Positions 30,976-43,349 of a DNA stretch of 64,000 bases are shown piece by piece. Positions within the stretch are counted from its first letter, which is position 1, and each line of letters begins with the position of its first letter. A program made the position numbers and the translations under genes. Source of the DNA: Bedellia somnulentella (lineage: Eukaryota > Arthropoda > Insecta > Lepidoptera > Bedelliidae); contig OY755191.1 of the NCBI GenBank assembly GCA_963576735.1, forward strand, positions 11,685,608 to 11,749,607, in the 5' to 3' direction. The notes under the pieces were generated by a model. It had not been told where the DNA came from and ran no database searches. It saw nothing but the letters and a program-made list of their open reading frames with translations.

Positions 30976-31396
30976 TGTTATATTATATATAATGTTGCCA
31001 TAATATCCTATTTGTGCCATATTTACGGCGAATATTTTTTTCTTTCTTACTTTTCTTTCTTTTATTGCAACAAGTTTCAAACAAAACATAGCGAAAGAAA
31101 AGTATTAATTCAACATCTCTTATTTACTAATATTCTGCAGTATTTGTAAATATCTTATTCTGCATCGTCAGTTCTGAGTTATTATAAATAAACGATTGAT
31201 GACTAATTTGTATGTTCTTGTATTTAACATTAGTCATTGTCATTATACTCCAAACAATTGCAGAATTAAAGAGTAAGAAAACTTCTTAAATGTAACCAAA
31301 GCGGGAATGATTTCTCTCCTAACAACTTTGCTAATGGTAAGGTCGTAAAGCGTCGCGAGGAAACCTTCATGTTTTACTTATTATATAAGATACTTA
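30976..31396. other. Intronic AT-rich DNA
   Basis: Nothing recognised. Confidence 0.4.
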
Positions 31397-31535
31397 CGCC
31401 CTATTTCTGAATTAAATATTCAAGCTGAGAACGACTTAAGTATCGTTTTGTCTCATTTGGTTGTTAAGATTTCAATGCGACAGAACGATACTTAAGTTGT
31501 TCTCAGCTGGAATACTCAATTCACAAATCGGTCGT
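31397..31535. mobile_element. Fold-back MITE, copy 2
   Basis: Same family and same orientation as 16691-16826: ATTTCTGAATTAAATATTC, AGTATCGTTTTGTC, then GACAGAACGATACTTAAGTT and TACTCAATTCACAAAT. Confidence 0.75.
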
Positions 31536-31810
31536 TAGACATTTGACAAAGTTTCGTCGTTTATTTAGTAGTCCGCTTACACTGTCCAAAATTGGCCCTA
31601 GCACTCGTTGACGAAGTTTACGTAAAGTGCAGAAGAATAAGCAAGAAAAATAAAGCATAGGAATCAAAAGTAATTCGAACAGTATTTCAGTCGTTAGAAG
31701 AAAAGATGATGAAATTAGAGTATCTCTTATTTATTTTGATACAAAATATAATATTGACGGATATACACCTAATTTAATTACATTTCACTTTATATTTCAA
31801 TCGCAGCATA

Positions 31811-33048
31811 CGAGGGGCATGCCAAAAGAAACTAGATACTCAAAAATTATAAAATTTATTAATTATTGCAAGTATCGATCTTTTCAAAGTATTCACCCTG
31901 AGCACGTATACACTTTTCCATACGTCTGAACCAATTGGAAAATACCTGTGACCATTCTTCTTTAGATACCTCAGAAATCTCGAAATTATAGGCAACTAGC
32001 GCATCTTCTTTGCTTTCAAACCTCTTCCCCTTTAGTTTTTCTTTGATTTTTGGAAACAAGTAAAAATCACAAGGCGCTAGGTCAGGGGAATATGGCGGGT
32101 GAGGGAGAATTGACACATTTTTCGAGTTGAAAAAGTCTAGTGTTTTGGCAGACGTGTGCGGCGCCGCATTGTCGTGGTGCCAGAGAAGGTGTCACACCAA
32201 GGTGATATTACTGTTGGAGCACAAACTGTCACATACCATTCTGAGTTCACCGTTCTTTTATTCTCTAGCACAACAGTAGCAATATGACCCGTTTTTCAGA
32301 AAAACGAGGTGACCATTTGTTTCTGTGTGCTTCGTGCACGGCGACATTTCGTTGGAGTAGGCTCGTCTTCAAAGCACCATACAGTCGACTGTCGCTTTGA
32401 TTCGGGATCATAGTTATATAGCCATGTTTCGTCACCAGTCATTATATCATATACGTTTTTTTTCTCGCCTCCGCTGCATTTATCTATCATGAATAGGCAC
32501 CAATCCACCCGACGGTCTTTCTGCTCGTCGGTAAGTTTGTGCGGCACCCATCTCGAACAACGTTTACGGAGAGAAATGTGGTCGTGAATTATGGTTTGCA
32601 TTGCTACTCATCCAATTCCTAGTTCTCGCTCGCGTTTTTCGACTGCACGAACGTTTTCTTGCGTGACCGCGGTTGGCGGCCGTCCTGTCTTCGTTTCATC
32701 TTCGAGACATCCCTGTCCTTTATTAAATTCAGCAAACCAATTGAATACTGTTGCTTGGGAACAAGCAGACTCACCAAAAGTAGAAGCCAAAAATTCAAAA
32801 CATTCTTGAGGCTTTAAACCATTTTTAAAATCATAGCGCGAAAATCACGTCGACTGAGCTCCATTGTTGCAAGTGAATTCCCGCCAGATTCTCGGAAAAA
32901 TGATGCTCATTCAAATAAAAAATAAATAAAATAAGTGTGTTCTATATTCAAATATGTCAATATAAAACCAGCCTATAAGATGGTGTATAGCTTGCCAGTG
33001 TCAATTAAATGAGAAAAGAGTATCTAACTTCTTTTGGCATGCCCCTCG
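31811..33048 (-). mobile_element. mariner transposon, 1238 bp, inactive
   Basis: Terminal inverted repeats of about 32 bp: CGAGGGGCATGCCAAAAGAA at the left and its mirror TTCTTTTGGCATGCCCCTCG at the right. TA duplications lie at 31809-31810 and 33049-33050. Near-full mariner length. Confidence 0.93.
31859..32865 (-). pseudogene. mariner transposase, broken frame
   Basis: It starts MELSRRDFRAMI (minus strand, ATG near 32863) and soon shifts frame. Segments in other frames continue the protein: an N-terminal helix-turn-helix region (ACSQATVFNWFAEFNKGQGC), the first catalytic Asp in MTGDETWLYNYDPE, and PPYSPDLAPCDFYLFPKIK with the last catalytic Asp of the D..D(34)D set, then WFRRMEKCI near the C-terminus. 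At least three frameshifts or stops separate them, including one after ERELGIG. The protein would have been about 340 residues, as usual for mariners. Confidence 0.9.
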
Positions 33049-33059
33049 TATAAAAATAA

Positions 33060-35040
33060 CACTTAAAAGCAACCACTATAAAAATTATGACTATCTTACT
33101 AGCGCATCCTAACAAACTATAATAAATTAAATAACTAACTTTAATACGAAACTTAGAGAGAACCTTATTATTTAAAATAGCATAAACTTAAGTAAAGAAT
33201 TTGTGTAGTAGTAAGCCAATCGCTGAGCACGAAAATGGTGAAAACTCCCGATCTACCAAAGTTAATTTATAATAACTCCGTCCCCAAGCAAAGTGATGGT
33301 GTAGTCTTGTCCTATATCAATACTGCACCGAATCTGCGAGATAACCATAAAATAAGGAAAACTAGAATAAAGTTAATCACGAAAATATATTCTTATAATC
33401 TTCCCGAACGAAATATATGTCAATCACCGTCGTAATTTCAAGCCTAATAAATAGGCAATGTAAACAGCGAATGTGAAAAATCGATTGAGCTCAGTACTCG
33501 ATTGATTTCGTCTCGTTGCATCTAGGTCGGTGTTTGAACTCGCTCTGACCCGAATCACGCGCACGCGCATATTTTCATACAGTTTTTTATTCTGCGTAGA
33601 CTGTTATCCTCATTATGAAATATAAATGCGTAATTGCAAATAAATAGAGGTTCATCAGCAATGTTATTGAATTTATTTGAATGCCTTTAATGCACGAATA
33701 TACGATTCATTTGTGGAAAATATAGGTTACCTTGTTGATCCTATGATTTCGATGCTTAGACATATATTCACGCCATTATTTCCCATTGCGATAGGCGTAG
33801 AAAAGACAGCGATCGCCATTTTGAAAATACCTGGTAAAACGCAAACGCTTTAATATTACTCTTTAGTGTGTACAACTTATGACATACAAGTAAATAATTA
33901 ACATTAGTCAAAATATCATTAATAAATTATAAATTTCATCTATAGGTACTTTCATAAATATCAATAGTATTAACATTCATACGTGCCAATAGTTTCCATT
34001 AATCATCTACTCAAAATAATTTTATTCTTTTGCTGTTTCTAATCGTATTTATCGCAAATAAAGGAAGCATCTAGAATATGTTGCAATTATTCGAATAAAA
34101 AGGTTATCGTTTAGGAAGTAATTTAACCTCTGTTTTTACAAACGGCTCTTACAATACGTTTTTTTATATTACGATCGATCGTTCAAATTTAATTGATCGA
34201 TGGCAAAATGAAATTCACTCTCTACAAGATTGATTGAAGAATAATGAATTAGAGTACATTTTAATACATTAATGAAAGTATAGCAACTTTTTGCCTACAT
34301 TCGGAAAGCTTTCTCCTATAGTAAAATATGTGTCTCTATTTCATTTCATTTATTTATGTTATTATCATGCATAATTTATTACTTCACATCCTAAATCTCT
34401 TAGGGTGTATACGACAGGGGCGCATCTAGCCCTCAAAAAAGGTTATGGGCTTAGGCACTTAAAAATATCTAGCTCATAGTGGTTTCATCATGCTATTAGC
34501 AGACCATAAAAGTGTGAGGTCGATTAGGGTTATGGGCATGCCCATCTTGCCCATATGGCTGGTTATACGCTTTGTATACAACCTATTAAACACTCTATCA
34601 TTAAATATCACAAATAACCATGATTTTACTTATTTTGTATTCTATACCCGCATTGCGCGAAACCACCGTTGATATTTTTCGCAAATTTTCAAGATTTCTT
34701 TTTCATGGTGACATGCACAACTCTCTTTTGCATTTGCCTAATGCGGTATGGCGAATCCTTGCATACATCAAAGTTTTCAACCCGGTATAACCAGATCTTG
34801 TTCAGATCAACTCTTTTTAGACTGATCTTAATCATCTGATAATGTAATTCCCAAGTTTTGTTACTGGTGATACATTTGTAAATGACTATTTAGAATATTC
34901 TATACAATCATTTCCCATAGATTGTTTATGCCACCATGCACAAATCATAAGTAATAGTTGCATAGTCATGACATATTCGCTAATTTCCGTGTTTATTGAA
35001 CTGAATTGTCAATCGTCTCAATTGATCACGCTTCTTTCAT
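33060..35040. other. Intronic AT-rich DNA
   Basis: A LINE 3'-end relic (minus) at 33765-33830 (ATATTCACGCCATTATTTCC). Otherwise no supported feature. A possible DNA-element remnant near 34430-34560 (GGGGCGCATCTAGCCC) is too weak to name. Confidence 0.4.
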
Positions 35041-35360
35041 AAACGGTTAAAACGTTGTCGACAGAATCAGTCTATCACGCCAGTACAAACGCTGCGGACA
35101 TATCTTTTTTTTATCTCCAACTGCCGTTCCTAATTTAATTTTGAATTCTCGTGAAAAGTTTGTGTAGAAAAAAAAGTTTCTTCTTTAAGACAGATTGGAT
35201 TCTATTCTTAATTTGAATTTCAGAAAAGTGTTCGAATTTTAAAAGACACGTGTGTTTTTGTGTAGTCGTAGTGTTGTGAACAAAAAAATATCATGTGCTT
35301 TATCGAAATTAGTGACTGAAAACCGAAAGTATTGTTTGTGGAGAACAATTATAGGATACA

Positions 35361-35420
35361 ATGGCGAACCGCGTGATGGGTTATATGATATGTGGCTACA
35401 ATTCCGTGGATAATTTGTTG
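35361..35420 (+). CDS. loco: Candidate alternative first coding exon of loco
   Basis: ATGGCG start, 20 codons (MANRVMGYMICGYNSVDNLL), then the consensus donor GTGAGT in phase 0. It lies downstream of loco exon 3 on the same strand, and its phase matches a common phase-0 downstream exon. Drosophila loco is known to use several first exons for isoforms lacking PDZ/PTB. Assignment is inference from position, phase and start/donor quality. It could belong to a nested gene. Confidence 0.5.
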
Positions 35421-35439
35421 GTGAGTTTTGTAATTTATT

Positions 35440-35525
35440 TAAATATTTTTGTTCATGAAAACCCCATGTGGGGATTATTACTAATAAATAAAGAATAAAT
35501 AAAGGAAAGAAAAATTCCCACCTGA
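35440..35525 (-). repeat. tRNA-derived SINE (family 3), tail fragment
   Basis: TTCATGAAAACCCCATGTGG, GGATTATTACTAATAAATAA and GGAAAGAAAAATT match the tail of the copies at 44770-44990. It begins 20 bp after the candidate exon's donor. Confidence 0.7.
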
Positions 35526-35529
35526 GTTT

Positions 35530-36900
35530 TGTAATTTTATATTTTTTTCTCAAAGAGTGTCTGGGTTTTAGAGAAGATATTTCCAAATGTTACTACTATT
35601 GACTTTGAAATACATTTTATTTAGGTACCAAAAGTTATTTTTGTCTTCTTAGTGTTCACAAAAACTAAGCCTATTTCATCTATTAGGGATATTTTGGTGT
35701 TTTGAGCTCCCGGTTACTTGTATGATGATACTTTGATGATACCGACGTATCAAGACATGAAACAAATCCTCAAAGTTATTCTTGCAATGCACTAGAGGTA
35801 ACCTATTAAATAAAATTAGAAAACAATAAATCATGAACAGTGCATTCAATAAAATTTTAACTTAAGAAGATACATTGTACGTTAATAAGCTCTGTGCGTT
35901 TGAAGAAAGTAATATGTAGGTTTATTGATTTCTATATAATATCTAAATAATGTAATTTATATTTATAACTCGTATTAAGCCAGGCTAGGTCGCTAAGAGA
36001 AAACTGACTGTAGATCTTTCTCACGTTTATAATATAATGACTTCTTAGCAGTGTTTTAATCTACGAGTGTTCTATTTTCAAAAGATTCTTTGAATTTTTA
36101 ATTACTCGCCTAGCGCATAATCCCACGTTCACCAAGGAGTTCCGAGAAATAATCTAGAATCAACGGACTCATACCTCCTTTATCTTTGGTCTTCCTGTTA
36201 CTATAAATAGTTGCCAGTCTTTTAACTCATTGTTATATGAGAATAAAAGATTAAGTACCATTGCCACTGAAACAATTGTATTGAGTATTGAGGTATTATG
36301 TTTATAAGGCCAAGTTATTTTTCCTGACTATAATCGTATTTATAAAAACTAGTGTATAGTTATAAAAATCTTTAGGTTTTGAGATCTTTAAATAATTACT
36401 TTCTTTCTCTCTTTTTTGTAATTATTGGGATTATAAATTTGAAGATTTAATGTGTTTAAATGATTGCGCTTTAACCTCGAAAACAAAATTTTATATTTCA
36501 ATAACACGGCCTACATTTTTCTTTATGTTGCTACGTATAATAATTTCATATAGTTTTTATTTTACGTTGAAAGAGACCGCGTTTTGATGTTGTTAAGATA
36601 GTCAAGGATTCCATTTTATTGAGCCCGAATTATCGTTGCGACGAAAAGAGGGCGTGATAAATTTAAGAAAGATCTGAATTCGGCCATTTTGCAGACATGT
36701 TATGAATTTTTAGTGTTTCGTTACGGTATTTGAGTTTAATGAGACGTTAACTGATGTATGTGGATAATCATTTAGTACTTCGAAGAATAAAACAACTACA
36801 ATTTTAGAGCATAAAGTCATAAGAATAATCCTCTCTGATACCTCTGTCTGTAAACACTAGTTTATATTCTGAATCGCACCCACACGTTCTACACACAATG
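35530..36900. other. Intronic AT-rich DNA
   Basis: Nothing recognised. Confidence 0.4.
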
Positions 36901-36904
36901 TTCT

Positions 36905-37295
36905 ACAATCATATGTATGATCTATTTATCAGGGTTGTGAACTGTGAGGGAAATCATCGTAAGGAAACCGTCATCGATGAATTCACTGGTTTTCGTACTG
37001 ACTGACCTGGCTGCTATCATGTGAATGTACTGTCCAAGCAAAAGGTCGGTTCGGTACTCTGTGTTACTAGTTACAAGGGCAATATATGACACTTGATATT
37101 CGGGAGTATTTGCATCTAGTCTCCCTTTTTTGTGCATCCGGCAACGGCAATAAGCCTGCCGCCTATCACGTGAGTACACTGTCCAAGCAAAACGTGGGTA
37201 TTCTGAACACCAGGTGACAATTTCGCGTGATGTTTAGGAATAATAGTACCTCTGCCAACCTCTTCGGAGATATACGGCGTGAACGTTTGAGTTTG
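36905..37295 (+). repeat. Two overlapping family-2 SINE remnants
   Basis: 36925-37120 is a diverged body (GTGAGGGAAATCATCGTAAG, GTGAATGTACTGTCCAAGC). 37145-37290 is a better 3' half (GGCAATAAGCCTGCCGCC to ATACGGCGTGAACGTTTG). Confidence 0.65.
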
Positions 37296-37563
37296 AATTA
37301 ATCCTTTCTCCACAAGCAAGCAGTTAAGTTCACGTTTAAGTCATTAATTTATGAGTTCAGTGATCCATGACTTATAAAGCTGTAATTTAGTTAGGGTACG
37401 TATCGATGTATGTATGTAACGTTTAACTACTGCGATGAGCCGTGAGAAATGGGTATGGGAATTATCATTTGTACTGTTATCTATACTATATATATATACT
37501 ATACTTTATTGTTTTATGGACGTTATGTGTGTGTTCTTGAATTTGATATCGAACTTTTTTCTT

Positions 37564-37804
37564 ACATACATATACAAAAGGCCATAAACACAAAAAAGGG
37601 AAGCCAGGGCTTTAGAGCTAGAAACTCCTCAGCTACATTTGGAAATTGATAGGGGACAAAATGGTAGAAACAAAGTACCGTTGGTGATTGATGGGTTTCC
37701 CACCGCACCGCCCAAAAACCACTTAATAAAGCCCCATACCCTTCGCCTCTTACGACACCCGTGGGTAGAAAGGGGTAGTGACATTCTAAACCGGCACTAC
37801 TATG
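37564..37804 (-). repeat. Lep1-like SINE, diverged subfamily
   Basis: ACATACATATACAAAAGGCC to ACCGGCACTAC. It has the ACACCCGTGGGTAGAAAGGG variant shared with 44289-44443. Confidence 0.78.
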
Positions 37805-38091
37805 TAATAAAAGCCGAACATACAAAGCGAGCTAATAATAAAATCTTCATTGTGAAATGATAACAAATTACTAATTGAAATATTCAATATTGACACTAAT
37901 TACGATAGTCAACAATAACAGTTGATTGATATATTGATGTATTGATACATTCCGTGGGAATAACTGATACTGGATTACTGTGTCAATTTGTACAGCGTTA
38001 TGACTGGATTGCCGAAGATTCATGGATATTATGAAAGCCAACATAGGATTATAAAACGTATAATTTATTGCTTATTATTATTAGATATAAA

Positions 38092-38340
38092 TGCCGTGTA
38101 GTGCCGGCTTAGAATGTCGCTACCCCTTTCTACCCACGGGTGTCGTAAGAGGCGACTAAGGGTATTGGGGCTTTTTATTGGATTTTTGGGCGATGCGGTT
38201 GGAGACCCATCACCAAAAACCTTTATTTTTACCATCTTTTCCCCACTCAACTTCCAAAAGTGGCTGAGGAATTTATAATACCTTAGCTCTGGTTACCCCT
38301 TCTAGGGAAATATAGCCGTGAGAATATGCATGTATGCATA
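38092..38340 (+). repeat. Lep1-like SINE
   Basis: TGCCGTGTAGTGCCGGCTTA to GCCGTGAGAATATGCATGTA. Confidence 0.86.
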
Positions 38341-38345
38341 TAAAT

Positions 38346-38446
38346 CATAATCATCATCAGCAGCCAATAGACGTCCACTGCTGGACATAGGCCTCCCCCA
38401 AAGCTCTCCACAACGACTGGTCCTGCGCTCTCTCATCTTCTTGGAG
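38346..38446 (-). mobile_element. LINE (RTE-like) 3'-end fragment
   Basis: ATCATCATCAGCAGCCAATA, GTCCACTGCTGGACATAGGC and CTCCCCCAAAGCTCTCCA. This 3' end, with a (CATCAT) tail, is common in lepidopteran genomes; the clade name is inference. Confidence 0.65.
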
Positions 38447-38454
38447 AGATATAA

Positions 38455-38702
38455 ATATTCGACACTTAATGAAAAGTTTACTTACTTGTTCCCAATAGGG
38501 TATGCAGAGACTATCGATCGCCACTTTGTAGGATCCTGACAAATCTCTCTTGCTTCTGTCACATTCATCATTCTTCTCATTCAGGCTCTTTATTCTTTTC
38601 ACTACGGACTTTCCCCTTCGGAAGAACGTTTTCGATTTGGTTTTCAAACGTCTTACGTATGCGGCATCCTCTACTAACAACACCATCCACATTGGCTCTA
38701 TT
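38455..38702 (-). mobile_element. LINE 3' fragment, family of 45800-46435
   Basis: TTCCCAATAGGGTATGCAGA, CTATCGATCGCCACTTTGTA and, further in, TCTACTAACAACACCATCCA. About 245 bp, cut by the SINE at 38705. Confidence 0.75.
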
Positions 38703-38704
38703 CT

Positions 38705-38968
38705 ATATTTCTTTTGCCACTGGTTGCTAACGGTGAGGGAAAACATCGTGAGGAAACCCACATGGCTGAGTTGTACTTAGTCATGTGACAGTGTATTCGT
38801 ACAAAACGGCGATAGGCCTGCCCCCTATCACGTGAGTACACTGTCTAAGCAAAACGTGGGTACCTTCTCTGGAAACTAGATGGCGCTTGCCATGTGAGTT
38901 CAGGAGTATTGGTACCTCTGCCAACCCCTTCGGGGATAAACGGCGTGAACGTTTATGTTATTATGTTA
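38705..38968 (+). repeat. tRNA-derived SINE (family 2), 5'-truncated
   Basis: GGTTGCTAACGGTGAGGGAA to CGGCGTGAACGTTTATGTTA. Body nearly identical to 20938-21305. Confidence 0.85.
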
Positions 38969-39029
38969 TGTTTTGCCACTTTACAATGTAAGGTTTCTTT
39001 TATGTTTAAAACAGATACTTGTTAAATAA

Positions 39030-39290
39030 CTCGGCAACTCAATGGAATGAACATAACCTAAAACAGAGAGGCTCATGGGGTCAAATCCTAAATAAGGCCT
39101 ACTGGGTTATGTTGAGTTAGCCTGTGTGGTATATTTCAGTAGTATTAGTGGTATATAGTCAGCAAACTCGTATTACTAATTTGTTCAATTAGTTATGTGA
39201 CAGCTTTTTGTACATAACCGGCAATAGTCCTGATTCCTATTAATCACAAAAATGCATTACCTAACTCCTTAAGGATATACCGGTCAACTA
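39030..39290 (+). repeat. Family-2 SINE, very old copy
   Basis: TCGGCAACTCAATGGAATGA with GGGGTCAAATCC (decayed pol III boxes), then GTTATGTGACAGCTTTTTGT and ACCGGCAATAGTCCTG. Confidence 0.45.
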
Positions 39291-39299
39291 TATGTAACT

Positions 39300-39990
39300 C
39301 TAAATAAGTCATTAATAAAAACAGTGTCATTTCAAAACCTATGTGTGTCAACCTAATCTAGACTTTACACAACTGACGTTACGGATTAAGTTTCAAGTCC
39401 CCATAAACAGCAGACCATACAAAATTGTATCCAAACAAGCAGTTAACAGTAACAAGCCAAGTTCCAAGTGAGTCACACAGCGACAATGCACTGTTAACGC
39501 GCGATGCAAGCCGGGTCGATAACCATGTATGTCTCGTGAGAATGTCGCGGGCTCTATGGTCTGTGCTGTGCCCCACTGGCATTCATTACTATCACTTAAA
39601 TGTTGTCGACTTGTGGGTTCTGTTGCTGCAGTTCACTTAGATGATGTTTTGTGAAGAAAAGGATAAATCTCGCGCATTATGATTGAGGGTTAATCGTAGA
39701 AATAGAGTTAATAGTTTAGTCTCTTAGCTGATAGCATAGAATTGAAAATATTTTTATTGCTAATTTTTAAAGTAATTTGGCGGTCTTATCACTAAACGCG
39801 ATTTCTTAAAGACAACCCTTGGATATTAAATTTAATTAATTATGGTCATCTGTTTAAGGAATCCCAAAACCTAGTAAAGCAAATAATTTTGCTTATATCT
39901 TCTTCTAAATTAAAAGTAGATTTTATCAAAATTATTTACTTTTATTTCAAAAATACGTAATAAATTCAAAAATAGTTAACTATAACAATT
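39300..39990. other. Intronic DNA
   Basis: No supported feature. Confidence 0.4.
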
Positions 39991-39992
39991 TA

Positions 39993-40163
39993 ATACATAC
40001 ATACATACATATACTCACGGCTATGAATCCCTTGAAGGGGTAACCAGAGCTAGGGAATCAGAAATTCCTCAGCCACTTTTGGAAGTTGCGTGGGGAAAAG
40101 ATGGTGAAATAAAGGTTTTTGGTGATGGGTCTCCAACCGCATCGCCCAAAAATCCCTTAAAAA
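39993..40163 (-). repeat. Lep1-like SINE, 5'-truncated
   Basis: (CATA)n and TATACTCACGGC to GCATCGCCCAAAAATCCC. Confidence 0.85.
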
Positions 40164-40164
40164 T

Positions 40165-40855
40165 CCTTTAAAATTTAATATTCAACTCAAATTCTCTCTA
40201 TTTCTATTAACCCTTGTCTAGCCTAGGGTAAGTCCGAGTCGCTCGGTGAAGACATATTTTTTTATGGTGCTTGATAGGCAGACATCATTCTCCTAAATAG
40301 TAATACTTGAAATTCACGTCTATGTTCTAACGATATTTTATTCTTAAACACATGAGACATTACTACATAACTATCACATTTCATTCCAAAAGTGGAAAGC
40401 AACAGCACAACTTGTCTCTCATGTAATATTATGATTAGAACATGTATCAAACTTTGCTTTATACATCCTCATTATTACAAACACTTTGAATATTTTAAAG
40501 CAAGCTTTTTAGAATCTGTCTCCCTTGACTGTAGTACATAAGAATTCAATCGTGTTATATATGCTAGTCTAAAGATATCTAAAACTAGATCTTCTTGTTT
40601 TGTCGGGACCTATTTAAGTACCTTGTGGTACACCTGCGCTGTGATTTATTTCCAGTTGTTTTAAAGAGATTGATGATCTATTGTTACGTCGTTAGTATCG
40701 CTTTGTGTACATTACGAGCCATCTGGTTGATTTATTTTTATTACAAAGTAACGATAAAATATTTTATTTTGGTTTCATTCAAACTTTGTTATCAACTTAT
40801 TCAAAAGCCTATGAATAATGAATGAGTTAAAATTTTCTTAATCCTGATTGACTCA
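40165..40855. other. Intronic AT-rich DNA before a GC-rich promoter
   Basis: No supported feature. Confidence 0.4.
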
Positions 40856-40883
40856 CGCGCGATGGGAAGGGCGCTGGGTTTCC

Positions 40884-40926
40884 AAATATAGCGCGGTGGG
40901 GGGAGGTGACATGCGTGCGCTCAGTT
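40884..40926 (+). promoter_or_regulatory. Candidate promoter with TATA-like and initiator elements
   Basis: AAATATA at 40884-40890 and the arthropod initiator TCAGTT at 40921-40926, about 33 bp apart, lie at the edge of a CpG-rich patch (40850-41075) in AT-rich DNA. Confidence 0.5.
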
Positions 40927-40987
40927 CCAGTTCCGGCCCGCGGGTCGTACTGGTCTCACATGTGCAGGTGTAGTGTCGTGTGTGGTT

Positions 40988-41074
40988 ATGTTGTGCGGTA
41001 CTACCGGCGCCGTGGCGGCGATGGATCGCGCGTATATGTCGCTGAGGGCGCGAAAGCCTCAGACTAAAACTACG
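40988..41074 (+). CDS. loco: Candidate alternative first coding exon of loco
   Basis: ATG at 40988, 29 codons (MLCGTTGAVAAMDRAYMSLR, then ARKPQTKTT), donor ACG|GTCAGT in phase 0. A second in-frame ATG (41021) gives MDRAYMSLRARK. It sits 65 nt after a plausible initiator in a CpG-rich island. The donor is not the best consensus. Attribution to loco is inference from strand, location and shared phase. Confidence 0.5.
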
Positions 41075-41079
41075 GTCAG

Positions 41080-43195
41080 TATTATTGGGTTCATGTGTTT
41101 GTTAAAAGTTTAAAAATGAGACGTATAAAAAAAGCTTTAAATAAATTTTTAATACTTGAACTTTTTGAACTAAGTGATTATGCATAAAAAAGATAAAACA
41201 GTGGCAAAGCATATGTGATATAAATTATTTTAATTTGAAATATTAATAGGTATTATAATTAAACTGGAAGATTAAAGGATTTAAAAAAAAAACTTAACAA
41301 CGTTGCATGATCAATTACAATGGCATTTCCTCTATGTTACTGTCACGATTGCTTTCGATTGTCATTGTTTGATTTATTCTCAATAAAACAAAGGAAAAAT
41401 ATTTCTCAAGGTATCTAGAAAGATAAAACATTTCAAGTGCTTATCGTATCGCAAAATGCAAATATTCAAACCAGTTTATAATTAAGGGTCCTATAACAGT
41501 ACCCTATAGGACACCAGAAGTCTGAAATCTAATTATGCAGTAAACATAACCTCGATAGTAAATTGTCTGTCCTATTACTCACTTCCCGGATGAAAGGAAT
41601 AAGAAAATTCAGTTGTTGATAATATCTTAAAGACATGTGAGGTAGTATGACATAACTGATAGCTATTCGCAATTTGCATAAAGCTGATAGAACAGTTCCG
41701 TGACCTTGTTTCATCTCTTTCTTGTTTATTTTTCTACTAGGAAAGAAACTTTTAATGCCCTATTTTTCTTTGATGATATTTAATCTTTATGATTGGATAG
41801 AAACATCTTGCTCACTTTAATGTCTAATACTTTTAATTTCACTTTATGTGCAAACTGGTTTATCAAACCCAGTAGATTTCATTGTGAAAAAAAAAGAACT
41901 AAAAATTAAGTACGATTCTTAATACAGATTAATTTAATTTCAAACCTTGACCCTCTTCCAAACGTCGAATTATTATACTGTCTTAATAAAATCACCATAT
42001 TAAATATTCAAACATTTTTAAAATCATATTAGTCTTGACCTCTATGTGCTAATCTGTATGGCGGACTTTTACTAATTACTCCGGAAACTCCGGTTTTCTT
42101 ATTATGAATAGCAGCTATATAAATAAATGTATTGTTATTGCAAATAGTACCATTATTAAAGTTTCATTCTATTGTGTTGGATTGTTTCTAAATAGGCTAT
42201 AGGTTATTCATAGAATCGGCTTTAGGCTAATCATAGGTGTCATTGCAGGTACATATTTACTGTACTTTATAACACAGTAAAGACATCGCCGTTGGATCAA
42301 TCTATAAGTCGCCTCTTACGACATTTGAGGACAGTAACGTAAATTATTGTGTCTTCAAAAGACTATAGTTGAGGGCGCTTCAAATCACGACTGGATTTTC
42401 CGTGAAGGGTTCACTTAACCATTCGGAGATAAATTAGTTTTTAAAACAAACTTAAATATTTGATGATAGGACGACGAAAAGTTTACTCTATTAACCCCAA
42501 CTTAGGCAACCTATGAGATGCAGTAATATAAAAATTCAGAGGCTATTGTCAACAGTTAACTCTACATGGTCTGCCTAATAAACCGTTTTAGACCACCAGG
42601 TCGATAAACCTGGCAGATTTAATCGCCAGGTTTTAACAGTATAGTGAAAATAGCTTAGTACTAAAGATAAAGATAAATTACCTAAACAGACTGGTTTTGT
42701 ATTAGTTTTTGGTGAAAGTCGATATTGCATTTGATAACCGTATTGTTTCAAAACAGGTCTTTCGATTTAGAATAATATGCAAATAACTTTTTATCTTAAA
42801 ATCATTAAGAATTTAAGAAATAATACTACCACAAAATATTCTTGTCAAAATATTATACCTGTACTATTTCTACCTGTTTTTACGCTTTGTTTAGTTCTAC
42901 TTTGTAAGAGCCATAGTAATCGTTAACCTTTGCCACTAATATTTTGACCATGTCCTGACGTCACTTTGACGATATCAACAAAATAATAGTATATGGAAAG
43001 TCGCATAACACAGTTTTAACATCATCATATTTTATGTAATCCTCAAAGGGCTTTACCACCTAAAGACCTGAATTGACCTAGTGCAGATTAGCAGACATTA
43101 ATGACCTACTACAGATGTTAGACAGAATCGACATAAGTGTCTTCGTCACTCCTTTGTGGTATATAAACCAGAGTCAATTACACACACTTTACATC
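41080..43195. other. Intronic AT-rich DNA
   Basis: Long stretch without supported elements. A scrap of SINE (GTCGCCTCTTACGACATTTG) at 42307-42327. Confidence 0.4.
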
Positions 43196-43199
43196 ATGA

Positions 43200-43345
43200 T
43201 GCACAAACAAAGACATATACTCACACCATAAGTTCCCATTGAGGCAGCCAGACAACATCGCTCGCCGCTTGATATGGTCCTAACAAACCTCCCGGGCGTC
43301 ACTTACATTCATCAATCTTTTTATATCATTATGTGCAAAATTAAC
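43200..43345 (-). mobile_element. LINE 3'-end fragment, diverged
   Basis: ATATACTCACACCATAAGTT, CCCATTGAGGCAGCCAGACA, then ACATTCATCAATCTTTTTAT. Confidence 0.6.
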
Positions 43346-43349
43346 TCAT

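Noticed and set aside
34420..34565. Possible hAT-like MITE beginning CAGGGGCGCATCTAG
   Set aside because: I found no matching inverted end or flanking duplication.
42575..42640. Short inverted motifs CCAGGT..ACCTGG
   Set aside because: The arms are only 6-7 bp and repeated loosely. No element boundary.
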